Assembly (NCBI GenBank): GCA_022592435.1
Contig: JABYQS010000333.1
Coordinates: forward strand, 1 to 29,842
Direction: 5' to 3'
From: Cerioporus squamosus
Lineage: Eukaryota > Basidiomycota > Agaricomycetes > Polyporales > Polyporaceae
Length of the DNA stretch: 29,842 nt
The notes beneath the pieces were generated by a model that searched no databases, was not told the origin of the DNA, and worked only from the letters and a program-made list of their open reading frames with translations. A program made the position numbers and the translations under genes. Below are positions 1 to 9,814 of this stretch, one piece after another. How positions within the stretch are numbered: the stretch's first letter is position 1; every line of letters starts with the position of its first letter.

Positions 1-237
1 CGATTAGAGCAAGCGCAGATGAAGAGGCTCACATCCGGCAAGGTTTAAAGACGCTTGTACACACGCACTCGCGATGTTACCTCATACCGACCTCCTCGGT
101 CATCTTTTGTTTGCAACAATAAGCAGTACAATGCATGTGTAGAGCGAGTGATGGCATGGCGTCGTGTGCTCGAGGGTGGAGTGAAAGCCGGTCGTGAAAA
201 GAAGGATACATAGCCGCACAGAATCCACACAAGATGT

Positions 238-703
238 CTACTTGCGGCCCGCCTTCTCCTGCGACTTGATGACCTTCTTCACGATCTTCGCCTCCTCAAC
301 AAGGAATGCCCGGAGGATGCTGAGGGAAGCCATCTATGAGGATACGAAAAGACTGGCCGGAGTGAAGGGTACATACCGGGACTTTGTGCAGTCACCGCAT
401 CGTGAACCACCGTAAGCCCTGCGGACAGTCTTCTTCGTCTTGGAGATCGTGGCGTATTGGCGGGGACGGAGGGCAGGGACCTAAAGCATGGCATGCGGTC
501 ATCAGCACCCTACTTGGAGCGCAGACTTGGACAGTGGAACGTACACCAGGCAACGCAATACCGCAGTCTCCGCACTTGGGCGCGGAAGCAAGCTTTTTGA
601 GGTGGTGGTAGACAAGCTTGCCACCAGGCGTCTTGACCACCCGACGGCGGTTGGACGTGGTGTTGTAGGGGGTGCGCTTGCGGAGAGTGACGCGTTGGGC
701 CAT
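238..703 (-). CDS. RPL34: 60S ribosomal protein eL34
   Basis: Structural protein of the large cytosolic ribosomal subunit. Three exons read on the minus strand: 703-545, 480-377 and 319-238 (stop). They are joined by introns of 64 nt (GTACGT...TTTAG) and 57 nt (GTATGT...CAG), giving 114 aa, the usual eL34 length. The start MAQRVTLRKR is the typical eL34 N-terminus. Two CGDC pairs (C44/C47 and C81/C84) form the expected zinc ribbon, followed by RRAYGGSRC and a basic helix ending in EKAGRK. The ATG has a good context (CCACCAATGG). A CACAG at 716-712, only 8 nt upstream of the ATG, could be the 3' end of a 5'-UTR intron, which is inference. The next gene upstream, NOP53, is on the same strand and also serves 60S biogenesis. 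Family assignment is very secure and exon borders are supported by phase. Confidence 0.96.
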
Positions 704-2477
704 TGGTGGACTGTGGGGACGTACGTTCAGTATTCGCATAGCAGATACCGGCTCCTCTGTGCGACCCTCAAGCCCTCATCACCACCTCCGTTCCCCCATA
801 GACAACCGACACCGTCGTTCCTCCACCTCTCCCATCCAAGCTTGTTTCAAACTGCTTCCTCTCCAATGGGGCCGCACAGAACGCCAGACGACGGGGAAAA
901 CTCACACTTGAGGGTTTCAGGCGGAGGCTGCCTGTGCGCACCGGTCAATATTTGTCCAAGAAACGTACGGGTAGCATAACGACATACCTTGATCTTGAGC
1001 TTGCTGTGGCCGTCACTGTCGAGTATATTCCTGTAACCGGTAGTGCGGGTGGCTGGGAGGTACTATACAGTACACGGAGTTTGCCGCCGGGCGTTTCGTC
1101 TTCCTATTCAGGCAACCATATTGACCGCCAGCTAGCTGTGCATCCAACGCTCATCCTCACGTTGCTCATTAATTACCCCCTATCCACCGTATGTCCTGTG
1201 GATATGAGACTCTGACGTTCAATATCGGGGACTATAATGGCTTGAAGCTCGACGACTCTCGCTCCGTGTGCTATCTATCTGTCAGCAGACATGACTACTA
1301 GTCTCTTCAGTACCCCGATGTCCGCCGCGCCTCACTCCGGACGTGGGCCCATACCTGCACGACGAGTCAATCTAGACGTCTGTCATGATATGTCCTGGGT
1401 CCTGTAACGTATCCGTCAGTGCTCCCCGGGCTCGAGGTCGTCATCCATCAGTCTGGAAGAGACTCTAACCTGCATGGTGTTCATACGACATGCGGCTTCC
1501 TGTGCAGCGCGCAGAAGCAACCATGCACATGTTCATGACGAAGTCTGCCTGAGTAAATCTATTCGACTTTGTCCAGATTGACACTGACATGGCAGCCAGG
1601 ATGCAATCGGGGCCCCGTCTGCTGCGAACGCCCTGGCCCTGCCTCTTCCGCGAAGCACCGTCGGCATCCTCCTGCAATTCGGAATACTGCTACATATGTC
1701 TGACGCGTGACGTGCCGCGACATATAGTCTGTCCGGCCTGGCCCGTGTCGTAACAATTATTAGCATGTGCAAGGCTGCGCACGTACCGAGCCTCGGAACC
1801 GCATCTACGGTCGCTATCCTTCGCTATCTTTAACTTAGTACTAGCAGGGCTCGGGCTTGCCGCAACGCCACATTGCTCCGGCAGCCTCCATGTCTCCCGA
1901 CGTCTCCCGCAGTGTTGATTCTAGCCGGAGGCCACCAGCACCTCGCGGCCCCCCAATACACTTCCCGCGTTCCCTGGTTCCTTCTGCCTCCCACATAGGA
2001 CGTAGCTTGTGAACAATGGATGCTATTCTTACCTCAATGACGCGTGGCACGCTTCGAGTGCTTCTCGGTCTGCGTGAGTGCCGGCGAAAACATATCTCGA
2101 TGTCGCTCCACTCGTCCCATCTCCGCCTAAGTTTGGGCCCGCCAACCCGTATGGGCATACCTGCAGTGGTGGGAGTGAGTACGCCAGCCCCCTTATAGTG
2201 GTGCCCAACCGATGCCGAAGTCTTCGTGAAGTTAGCCACATCGAGACTACACCTGTCGCTGAGTTCTCTCGGGGATACTGAATTTAGCGGCGCTCACTAG
2301 TTCCCCGATCATTCAGAAGCTATCAGGCCTGCCGGACGAGAAGTCGACACGACAGGAGACAGGATGGAGGTTCCAGGCACCGCGCGCTGAGATATCCCCA
2401 GCAATACCCACTGAACATTCGGAATAGCAGAAAGTCGTACACATGCAACGAAAAAACATCCGCGTGGCGTTCGCCGT
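704..2477. other. Intergenic stretch without a supported gene
   Basis: About 1.8 kb between the eL34 start and the NOP53 stop. Open frames here are short, lack recognisable domains, and do not join through plausible introns. The part nearest 704 should contain the eL34 promoter and possibly a 5'-UTR intron. I saw no transposon ends, tRNA or long repeats. Confidence 0.6.
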
Positions 2478-4196
2478 TCAGTACTCCCGGTCGAACCGTT
2501 TGTACGAATGCTTTTCGTATTCTTTTGTTTTGCGCCTTGTCCTCACACTGTCACGCAAAGGATGTCAGTGAAAGCCGACAGATACGAGGAACACCGTGAT
2601 ATACGCACAGAACCGGAGCACGCGGCTCGATGAGCGCACGCTGCTGCATGCTGATGAACCTGTCTTTGAACAAGTTGCCCTCGGGCTATATGACCGTCCC
2701 GCGTAAGTATGACCCCGTGGTAAGGAACATGGCGACGTACCTTGAGCCCGCGTAAACTCTCGCTCAGCTCCTCGCCGAGCTGTACGTCGATCTGACCCTC
2801 GGGGACCTTGTGTTTCCCGATCTTCTCCCCTGCCAATCCCTTCTTGAGCTTCTCCTGCAAAGCAAGCTGCTGTTGCTCCCTGAGCCGCTCGCGCGCCGCA
2901 AGGTTGCGCGAGATGGCTTTTCGGAGTGCCTTTGCAGAGTCGACGGAGGCAAGCATGCGTTTCCGCGCCGCCTTCTCCGCCAATGCACGTCTCTGCATGA
3001 ATCGCGATTATTGATCAGTGCGCATACCGTCCGGCGGGGATGGGGAAACGCACCTCCGCGCGTAGTCGCTCCGCCTTCTTCCTCTGCTGCTTCGTCTTCC
3101 TCGCAGGCATCTTCTTTGGAGGTAGCGGCTCGACGCTTGCGTCTTCCTCTTCCGCCTCAGCCTCGATAGGCTCGTCAACCTTCATGCCCGGAGCGGTGCC
3201 TACTGCAGAAGCGGCTGCAGCTTCAGCGGCAGCGATCGCCCTTGCCTTCTCTATCTTCGCCTTCGTAGCCTCAAGTTCATCCACACCTTTGAGCTTCTGC
3301 TCCTCGACCTCGTGTGCCGCCCGCAAAAGCTCCAGATGGGACATGACTGGCGGGTTGTACGAGGTACCTTCATGTGGTGACGGTACCGCAGCCAGAGCGA
3401 TCATGGATCGGGGATGTTGCGACTGAGGAGCCTGCACATTCGCATCACTTGCATGAGCGGGGTGCGACCTGCAAACAGCGAAGATCCAACAACGCACCTT
3501 CACAGGGACCTTTTCCGGCACCTCCTCTGACCAGACATCGTACTTCCCCGCCTGCTTCGCAGCCTCGCTGAGCTCGAGCATCGCGCTCCCCTCTCCGACC
3601 TGGTTTGGGTCCACATAGGCGTTGAACGGCCCTTGCCGCAGCCGCTTGCCCATCCTCAGCAGACGGGTCTTCTCATCGTGGGTGACTGCCTTGCGCTTCG
3701 TGCCCGCCTTTGCTGCGTTTTCTGTCGCGCGCGAGAAGACCGCGGGAACGGCGGAGCGTTGCGAGAGGATTTTCGTCGACGTGAGGACGCGCTCGGAAAA
3801 CTTTGGTAGGGTTTTGCGGACTACACAACCAAGGGAAGCGTGAGTCTGACTAACATAACCTTCGTTCACAATCACGAGGGAAGAGAAGGTGTCTGGACGG
3901 GACCGTAGGACGGAAACACACCTGCATCGTCTCCGGTAACATCGACCTGGAACAGCTCCTCATCCGTCTTCTTCTGCAGTGTGGTCCTGCACGATCCATG
4001 CGCTGCTGTGAACACCAGCACAGAAACAAGGTGAAGAGCAAACGCACCCTATTGTACGCTCCTCCGCGCGCAGTTCTTCCAAGCCCCCCTCCACCTCGTC
4101 CAGGTCGACATTTTTCCTCCAGGCGCGCTTGCCCTTGCGACTGCTCTGGTTGCGCTGCGCGGGCGCGCCCAAAGACGACGATGCAGCTTTCTTCAT
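2478..4196 (-). CDS. NOP53: Nop53-family 60S ribosome biogenesis factor
   Basis: Nucleolar assembly factor that, in yeast, binds pre-60S particles and recruits the exosome helicase Mtr4 for ITS2 (7S RNA) processing (family knowledge). Seven exons: 4196-4048, 3986-3922, 3820-3498, 3431-3054, 2992-2741, 2685-2609 and 2547-2478. Introns are 55-101 nt with GTGCGT/GTACGT/GTGTGT donors, and the spliced protein is 437 aa. Family hallmarks are RKGKRAWRK near the start, DEELFQVDVTGDD, LPKFS, the LTSTKILSQRSAVPAV block, GTSYNPP (residues 201-207), an acidic stretch, a long basic coiled coil, IDVQLGEELSESLRGLKPEGN, and a basic C-terminus ending in KRFDREY. The GTSYNPP segment resembles the Mtr4 arch-interacting region. 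Intron 3 has two in-frame acceptors 9 nt apart (exon start 3431 or 3422). I chose the upstream one because it keeps a conserved-looking APQ...R segment. Confidence 0.93.
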
Positions 4197-4507
4197 AGAA
4201 GTTGACGAGGAGCCAGAGCAGGGGAGATGTTCTTCGAGTTGAGGTATGAGATGCAAGCACGAGTAGAGTACAAGAGACCAGTTGCAATGAGTTTACCGGA
4301 GTTACTTGCTTACCGCTCACGTTACGGCTTATATAACCGGCGCCTACTCTCCTTCCCTTTCATTCTTCCATCTCGATTGAATCCACTCGGTCAAGTACCT
4401 CGCTTCAGCTCACGCTGGTTTCCCTTTTGCTTTGCAATCGATCGGTGTGGGTCAGTAACAGGATTGTTGTTGATTACGACTACTTGTTTGCGAGGGGCAC
4501 CTTGCAT
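4197..4507. promoter_or_regulatory. NOP53 upstream region
   Basis: About 310 bp between the NOP53 start (minus) and tRNA-Gly (plus). It holds a TATATAA at 4330-4336, embedded in the near-palindrome CTTATATAACC, about 135 nt upstream of the NOP53 ATG when read on the minus strand. No coding region is supported. Assigning the TATA-like motif to NOP53 is inference. Confidence 0.4.
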
Positions 4508-4578
4508 GCATTAATGGGGTAGTGGTAACCTGGGTCGTTGCCATCGACCCGCCGGGGGTTCGATTCCCCCTTAATGCA
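4508..4578 (+). tRNA. tRNA-Gly (GCC)
   Basis: A complete 71-nt cloverleaf without intron. The acceptor stem GCATTAA pairs with TTAATGC (discriminator A4578). The D arm is GGGT-AGTGGTA-ACCT. The anticodon stem GGTCG/CGACC encloses the loop TTGCCAT with anticodon GCC. The T arm is GGGGG-TTCGATT-CCCCC. A T5 Pol III stop follows 18 nt downstream. Confidence 0.93.
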
Positions 4579-4595
4579 GGTGTTTGTGTTGTCAA

Positions 4596-4600
4596 TTTTT
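4596..4600 (+). terminator. Pol III T-run after tRNA-Gly
   Basis: TTTTT lies 18 nt past the tRNA 3' end, the usual Pol III termination signal. Confidence 0.7.
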
Positions 4601-5299
4601 GTCCCCTTTACCGAGCATGTAGCAGGCATGCTTAGCAGCCTACGTATTAGCATGCAATATATATTTCGATCACCCACAACAAAGAGGAAAGGTTGACTAA
4701 TACTAGATGTCATGCACACAAGGGTTGATAATACCGAAAGGGCATGCTTGACGAAGTATGTAAATAGTATACAAGTCGAGCATAGTTAGGCATCGTTGAG
4801 TCTAGCTGACTCTAGCATCGTTGGTAGCGATGCCCCTAGACGAGGCGCAACGCGCAGTGTGCCCCGTACTGATAGGAGGCATAGTCCAAATTTGGTAGTG
4901 TAGACGCCCACGTACATGTCGATGATGCGATCGCTCATCATTTTGTCGCTCTGCTGCCAGCTGGAGACCACAGTCCACTGCACGTCCGCTCACCCGCGTC
5001 CGTGCTTTCCAGCTCGCCCTTGCTCGTCTCCCCACTGCTCTCCGTAGTCAGTGCCGCACATAGCTGCATACGACTATGATTGCACCACTGCAGTTTTGCG
5101 CACAGCGTGCGCCTTCTGCAGGATGTCGGCGTACGTTGTCATGGCCACAATGACTGCGAGAAGCGTTATGTATGTTAGCATGATGATCGGATTTCAGCTC
5201 CCCTGCAACTGAACAGCTGATCACGAATTCCAACTGAAGCCGAACGAAGTCAACGCAGTTTAAGCTAAGTCGACGTTAGACTTCATTCCAGCCCGGGCT
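4601..5299. other. Intergenic, no supported gene
   Basis: About 700 bp between tRNA-Gly and the first P450 relic. It has only short open frames. A short imperfect foldback (GGCATCG...CGATGCC) lies near 4790-4835, too weak to call a transposon. Confidence 0.55.
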
Positions 5300-5825
5300 A
5301 AACCGCGAAGACGGACCTGACCGCCTGCTCGACTTCAGCGACCAGGACGCGCTCGTGTACGTGAACGCGATTATCAATGAGACGGTCCGGAGGCACTCCG
5401 TGCTTCCGCTGGGCGACCCGCACTGTACCGTCGACGACGATGAACTAAATGGGTATTTCATCCCAGCGGGCACGGTGGTCATGCATATATGGTGCGTCCG
5501 ACACACATATAAGTCAGAGTCGCATCACGCTTCTGACGTGTTTGCACACGGGTAGGGCGTGCATGCGCGGGAGACGTACGACGAGGCAGAGGAGTCTCAA
5601 CCGAGCGGTTTATACGCGACGGGAAGCATGACCCCGTCTTTGGGTCTGCGCGCTGGTTCGTGATCCCCATCGACCTCCGGGTTCCCGACGGTGGCGGATC
5701 GGTACCTGATGGAGTCGTGCAGGATATGTCCCGGACGCTGCTTCGCGCAGGTGGGACCGTTCATAACCGTTGCGTCGGTGCTGCATGTCTTCGACATGAC
5801 GCCGCCCTGTGCAGGGCATGCAATG
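5300..5825 (+). pseudogene. Truncated cytochrome P450 relic (copy 1)
   Basis: Remnant of the same P450 family as the copies downstream, matching only their exons 7-9. The exon 7 remnant, about 5310-5491, reads GPDRLLDF, then the K-helix ETVRR (ExxR kept), then GYFIPAGTVVMHIW, ending at TATG|GTGCGT exactly as in the paralogues. The exon 8 remnant starts near 5556 (GCGTGCATGCGC) but is frameshifted through the PERF region and lacks a clean FxFGxR. The exon 9 remnant starts at 5723 and reads ICPGRCFA...VASVLHVFDMTPP, which contains the haem-ligand Cys. Exons 1-6 and 10 are not present nearby, so no full-length protein is possible. It lies upstream of and parallel to P450 copy 2, consistent with an old tandem duplicate. 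Confidence 0.8.
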
Positions 5826-6297
5826 ACTCTGGAAGGGGGGTCAGTCATTCGGTCGCAGTGATTATTTTGTCCCTGCAACGCACCACGTGGTCTCTGCCTG
5901 TGACCGTTGGTGAGCCCGCTAGACCAGATGCAGATTACTTATTGAGTAACAGATGTACCAGGTTAGTCGGCATATAGCAAGACACTATCGGGCTCGGACA
6001 GACAGTGCGAGGAAGCCGTCCCTGAAAATGGCTTGATCCCTTCCCCAAGTACACTAGCATGACAAGGGCTCAACACATGTGGGAGGCATGCTCTCAATAC
6101 GTCCGCTATCGCTCTCGAGGTGCTCTCGGTTCCTGTCGTGCATCGTCATCTACTCACGCGCAGTGGGTTTGGTAGCTATGGTCCTACAAGACCTACAGTC
6201 TGCCTTTCAGGTATGTGGTGCCTTACATGCGGATGGTTTTGTATAAAAGCACTGCTCTCGAACAGGACGATGCATCGTCTTCGACGCACCTTTCCCC
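5826..6297. other. Upstream region of P450 copy 2
   Basis: About 470 bp without supported coding sequence. Its right end holds the TATA box of P450 copy 2. Confidence 0.5.
6242..6248 (+). promoter_or_regulatory. TATA box of P450 copy 2
   Basis: TATAAAA lies 50 nt upstream of the ATG at 6298. Copies 3 and 5 keep a TATAAG at a similar distance, which suggests this core promoter was duplicated with the gene. Confidence 0.55.
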
Positions 6298-7937
6298 ATG
6301 CACTTCTACAGTCTCGCCTTTTCGCACCAGGCTCTCATCGTGTTCGTTTGCCTGTTGGTCGCGTCGGTCTTGCGGTCTTCGATCCGCCGGCGAAGACGCA
6401 GTCGAGGACTCCCTCTCCCTCCAGGTCCGCCCCGCCTCCCGATTGTCGGGAATCTATTCAATCATCCCCGGACGGAACAACCACTTGCCTACCACGAGTT
6501 ATGCTCCCGATACGGTAGGGGTTCACTCAATCTCGAGACGCCGTGCCTGTACGATCCCAATTTCTCAGGCGATGTCCTATACTTCAAGATCCTGCAGAAT
6601 TCGATCCTCGTCCTCGACAGCGCGAGGGCCGTCAACAAGTTCTTGCATAAGAAGGCGGCCAACTCCTCGGACCGGAAACAGAACCCCATGATCGAACTGT
6701 AAGCACCAATCCCTTCACCAGCTCCCTCCCGACACCCGTAGATGCTGAGCATCATCAAACTTGACAGTTCTGGCTCGAAGCTGAACTTTGGTTTCCTTCC
6801 GTATGGCCAGTGGTGGTGTCGGCACAGGCGAGCGTTCTGGCAGCACTTCAATGGGAAGGTGTCAATTGCATACCGGCTGGCACAGCGCGATGTTGCGCAC
6901 CAGTTCCTGGGGAAGCTGCTCCGGGACCCGTCTCGACTGAGTGAGAACATTCGCTAGTGAGTGGCACTTGCTGTATGGACTGCACCTTCGATCGAAGTGC
7001 TGATATAAGTTCGAAGCACATCCACTGCCGCGATCCTGAAGATAGTCTACGACATCAACACGGCGGACCAGAACGACTGGTATGTTGCAGTAATAGCCGC
7101 GGCGCTAGAAGGACCGGTACAAGGCCTTGTTCCCGGTGCGTTCCTTGTCGACCACCTGCTGTTTCTGCGGTACAAACCGACATGGTTCCCAGGTGCTACC
7201 TCTCAGAGATTGTTCGCGAAGTGGCAGGCTGCAGGGGAGATGCTGAAAACCCTACCTTACGATTACGTCAAGGCTGCATTGGTGAGCCACCTGCACTCAT
7301 CTGTGCCTCACGCAGAGCGCATTGGAAGAGGACCCCCGGTCAATCATAGGGCAACTCATCATGCAGAGAGTCGATGCCTCTGAGCCAGACGTCTGTCTTG
7401 AAGAGGAGGAAATAGTGAAGAATATTGGGGCGGTTATGTTCGAAGGTGCACCGAGGAACACAGTGTATCGTATCTGATAGCTCAATCACACTCCCTTCTA
7501 GTGGGATCCAAGACGGTCAATATTCACTCTGCCTTTCCGCGTTCGGGCTCACACTGAACTGTATCTGCAGACATCCATCACCTTGCTAGCGCTCTTCCTG
7601 GCCATGGCGATGCATCCTGAAGTTCTCAAGAAAGCTCACTGGGAACTTGACACCGTAGTCGGCCCAGATTGCCTACCCGACTTTACCAACCAGGAGTTGC
7701 TCATCTATGTGGATGCGATCATCAAGGAAGTTTTTTGGTGGCATCCCGTGCTGCCGCTGAGTTTACCACACTGCACTTCAGATGATGATGAGCTAGATGG
7801 ATACTTCATTCCTGCGGGCATGATGGTTGTGCCCAACGTATGGTGCACCTTGATCACCCGGTAGAAGGTCTCAGTTGTTGAAGTGACCATCTAATCTCTG
7901 ATCTTGTTATGAACACAGTATGAACTACATATATAGT

Positions 7938-8002
7938 ACCAGCCGAATGTCCAGGTATCCTGGACATTGCGCCCTTTTGGTGTAGCTGATACAGCGGCTG
8001 GT
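7938..8002 (+). repeat. Foldback hairpin inside P450 copy 2 intron 7
   Basis: A perfect palindrome AATGTCCAGG-TAT-CCTGGACATT (7946-7968) sits inside a second inverted pair, ACCAGCCG (7938-7945) and CGGCTGGT (7995-8002). It lies in the intron that is about three times longer than in the paralogues, so it is probably inserted sequence. No target duplication was found. Confidence 0.55.
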
Positions 8003-8345
8003 CTGTTCCTAACAGATCTCTCAGGGCGTGCATGCGGGATCTGGAGGTGTACGACGACCCAGAGGACTTCCGGCCCGAGTGATTCATATGCGATGGGAAG
8101 CCTGACCTGTCTGTGCGTGACCCCGCCGCATTTGTTTTCAGGTTTGGACAGAGGTTAGCGCTAGTACCTTCCTGGGCCCGCAGTTACTGAGCCAGACACT
8201 GACGTCCATCCAGGATATGTCCTGGATGCTACTTCGCGCAGGCAGGGCTGTTCATAACTATTGCATTGGTGCTGCATGTCTTCAATATTACGGTGCCATT
8301 GGACGGCCAAAGCCTTCCCATACAACTCGTCCATGGTATGTCCGA

Positions 8346-8950
8346 TAGTGACTTGCAAGTCCCGGCTCGGCCTGAAGCCCGGGGCTTTGGCCCGGCTTCA
8401 GACGGCCGGGGCTTGGTCGAACCTCAGGCCGGGCCCCCAGGACGGCTCAGGCCAAGCCCGGGGCTTGGCCCGGCCTGAGCCGCGGCTTCGGTTGACTGAG
8501 AGGTCATCTCAGATTCTGAGAATGGGGGGTATTCATAAGTGTCTACTGATGTTTATACAGGTCATCTCGGGTCAATTACGGGTTACTCACCATGTGCAGG
8601 GACCCTAGAAGCATATGAACTGTCAGACATATGAGTGTGAGTGAGTGAGTAGGTTCTACTACTCACTGAGAGCAGTAAGGAGTGTTGTACTGGAAGATAT
8701 CATTAGTGAGTCATTAAACACTGTCTATTCTTCCATTTCTGACGCACCTGGACAGGCAAAGCGGGTCCTGCACGGTGTGAATGAGCAGAGCGTTTAAGCC
8801 CCGGCCTGACGGCTCGGCTCGGGCTTGACATATCCTCGAGCCGAGCCGTCAGGCCGTCAGAAGCCCTCTCCAAAGCCCGGCTCGTCCCGGCCTGTGCGAG
8901 GGCTTGGCCTCACGGCTTGACGGCCTGAGGCCGGGACTTGCAAGTCACTA
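8346..8950 (+). mobile_element. hAT-like MITE, family A, copy 1
   Basis: A 605-bp non-autonomous element with perfect 20-bp terminal inverted repeats TAGTGACTTGCAAGTCCCGG, flanked by the 8-bp target duplication ATGTCCGA (8338-8345 and 8951-8958). An 8-bp duplication and a TAGNG-type end are characteristic of the hAT superfamily. The ends are very GC-rich and full of GGCCTGA/AGCCCGGG words that fold back on themselves, and the TIR contains the palindrome ACTTGCAAGT. No transposase frame is present. It sits inside exon 9 of P450 copy 2 and splits the ATG-TCC-GAT codons of the MSDG segment. Confidence 0.92.
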
Positions 8951-9094
8951 ATGTCCGATGGTGCTACCTCGTGCGTAGTCATTTCGCGTCTATATTGTGG
9001 TTGCCTGTCACGCTGAATCACATCGTCGATATACAGACTGCCCAAGGATTATCAGTGCACAGTCAGACCGCGCTCAGCCCAAGCAGAGGCCTAA

Positions 9095-9301
9095 TTATCG
9101 CTCATGCACGACATGGAAGCTCTTTGCCCAGTGGTGTGGAGGGGGTGTAGCCTGTGCAGTCGGACGTGCTCATCATGCGGCAGCAAAGGTATGCGCATTC
9201 TGCGTAGCATGTCCACTTGTTACTCACAGATCAGCCGGGATTTGAGATTGAATGCCAGGGCGGGTTGACTGTCTTAATAACTGAAGGGCTTAAGTACTAT
9301 C
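9095..9301. other. Spacer between P450 copy 2 and second MITE
   Basis: About 200 bp 3' to the P450 stop. No gene was seen, and it probably carries the former P450 3'-UTR. It ends with the target duplication GTACTATC (9294-9301). Confidence 0.5.
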
Positions 9302-9549
9302 TAGTGACTTGCAAGTCCCGGCCTCAGGCCGTCAAGCCGTGAGGCTGAGCCCTCGCTAGTGATGGAGGGTCCAGTCACAGGACCGGTCGAAAACCGTGAT
9401 TGAACCGCAACCGCACCAAAAAGAACCGGACTTTAACCGGAAATTTATTGGTCCAGTTACGGTTCAGTTATCGGTCTTACTTGATGGACCAGTAGGTAAT
9501 AACCAACATAACCGGTCAGAACCAGTCAATAACCGGAGTGGCAGCAGAG

Positions 9550-9612
9550 GGGCTTGAACCGGCACACATAACAAAATTGCGCTGCAAGCCGGACACCAAA
9601 CCAACTGAGCCA
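9550..9612 (-). promoter_or_regulatory. tRNA-like Pol III A-box/B-box pair (leftward)
   Basis: On the minus strand, TGGCTCAGTTGG (9612-9601) is a full match to the A-box consensus TRGCNNAGYNGG. GGTTCAAGCCC (9560-9550) is a near B-box. The flanking stems do not fold into a clean cloverleaf, so this is a degenerate tRNA or SINE-type head rather than a working tRNA gene. Confidence 0.5.
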
Positions 9613-9752
9613 TTAGAACTTGTAAACAAGCAGTTGTAGATAGCTCATAAGACGACTTTTTGCCATCTAATCTAGTCTTATCTTGCGGTTATCTTATCTA
9701 CACTTGGCGTCTATACTTAGCGCCACTAGTAGCTATACCTAGGATGTTCTGT

Positions 9753-9814
9753 TGGCTCAGCTGGTACATTGCCTGCGGCTCTGCTATGGCTCCGGAGGCC
9801 TTGAGTTCAATTCC
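9753..9814 (+). promoter_or_regulatory. tRNA-like Pol III A-box/B-box pair (rightward)
   Basis: TGGCTCAGCTGG (9753-9764) matches the A-box consensus completely, and AGTTCAATTCC (9804-9814) is one base off a B-box. The spacing is almost the same as in the leftward module. The two modules point away from each other from the middle of the family B element. No intact acceptor stem was seen. Confidence 0.5.

Larger units (their letters stand above)
6298..9094 (+). pseudogene. Cytochrome P450 pseudogene disrupted by hAT-like MITE (copy 2)
   Basis: Microsomal P450 resembling fungal CYP64/O-methylsterigmatocystin-oxidoreductase-like enzymes. Exons: 6298-6514, 6569-6698, 6768-6956, 7017-7281, 7316-7445, 7502-7515, 7571-7842, 8025-8153, 8214-8345 plus 8959-8970, and 9037-9094. 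With the MITE and one target duplicate removed, this is 516 codons including the stop. The N-terminal anchor, PPGPP hinge and haem loop FRFGQRICPGC are present. Lesions are: TGA at 8080-8082 inside the PERF motif (RPE-stop-FI); K-helix ExxR changed to EVFW (TGG at 7736-7738); I-helix GSDT changed to GSKT in the 14-nt exon; a weak donor GTCAAT at 7516; intron 7 enlarged to 182 nt; and a 605-bp MITE between codons of the MSDG segment. It cannot make an active P450. The stop and the ExxR change both fit C-to-T changes at CpG. Confidence 0.9.

Noticed and set aside
4785..4835. Foldback GGCATCG...CGATGCC
   Set aside because: Only 7 bp of stem with no target duplication; could be chance.
8640..8652. 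Short GTGAGTGAGTGAG run (GAGT-type microsatellite)
   Set aside because: Too short, and internal to the MITE; not informative.
9540..9620. Functional tRNA gene on the minus strand
   Set aside because: The A-box is perfect, but the anticodon and acceptor stems do not pair, so it is described as a tRNA-like promoter module instead.
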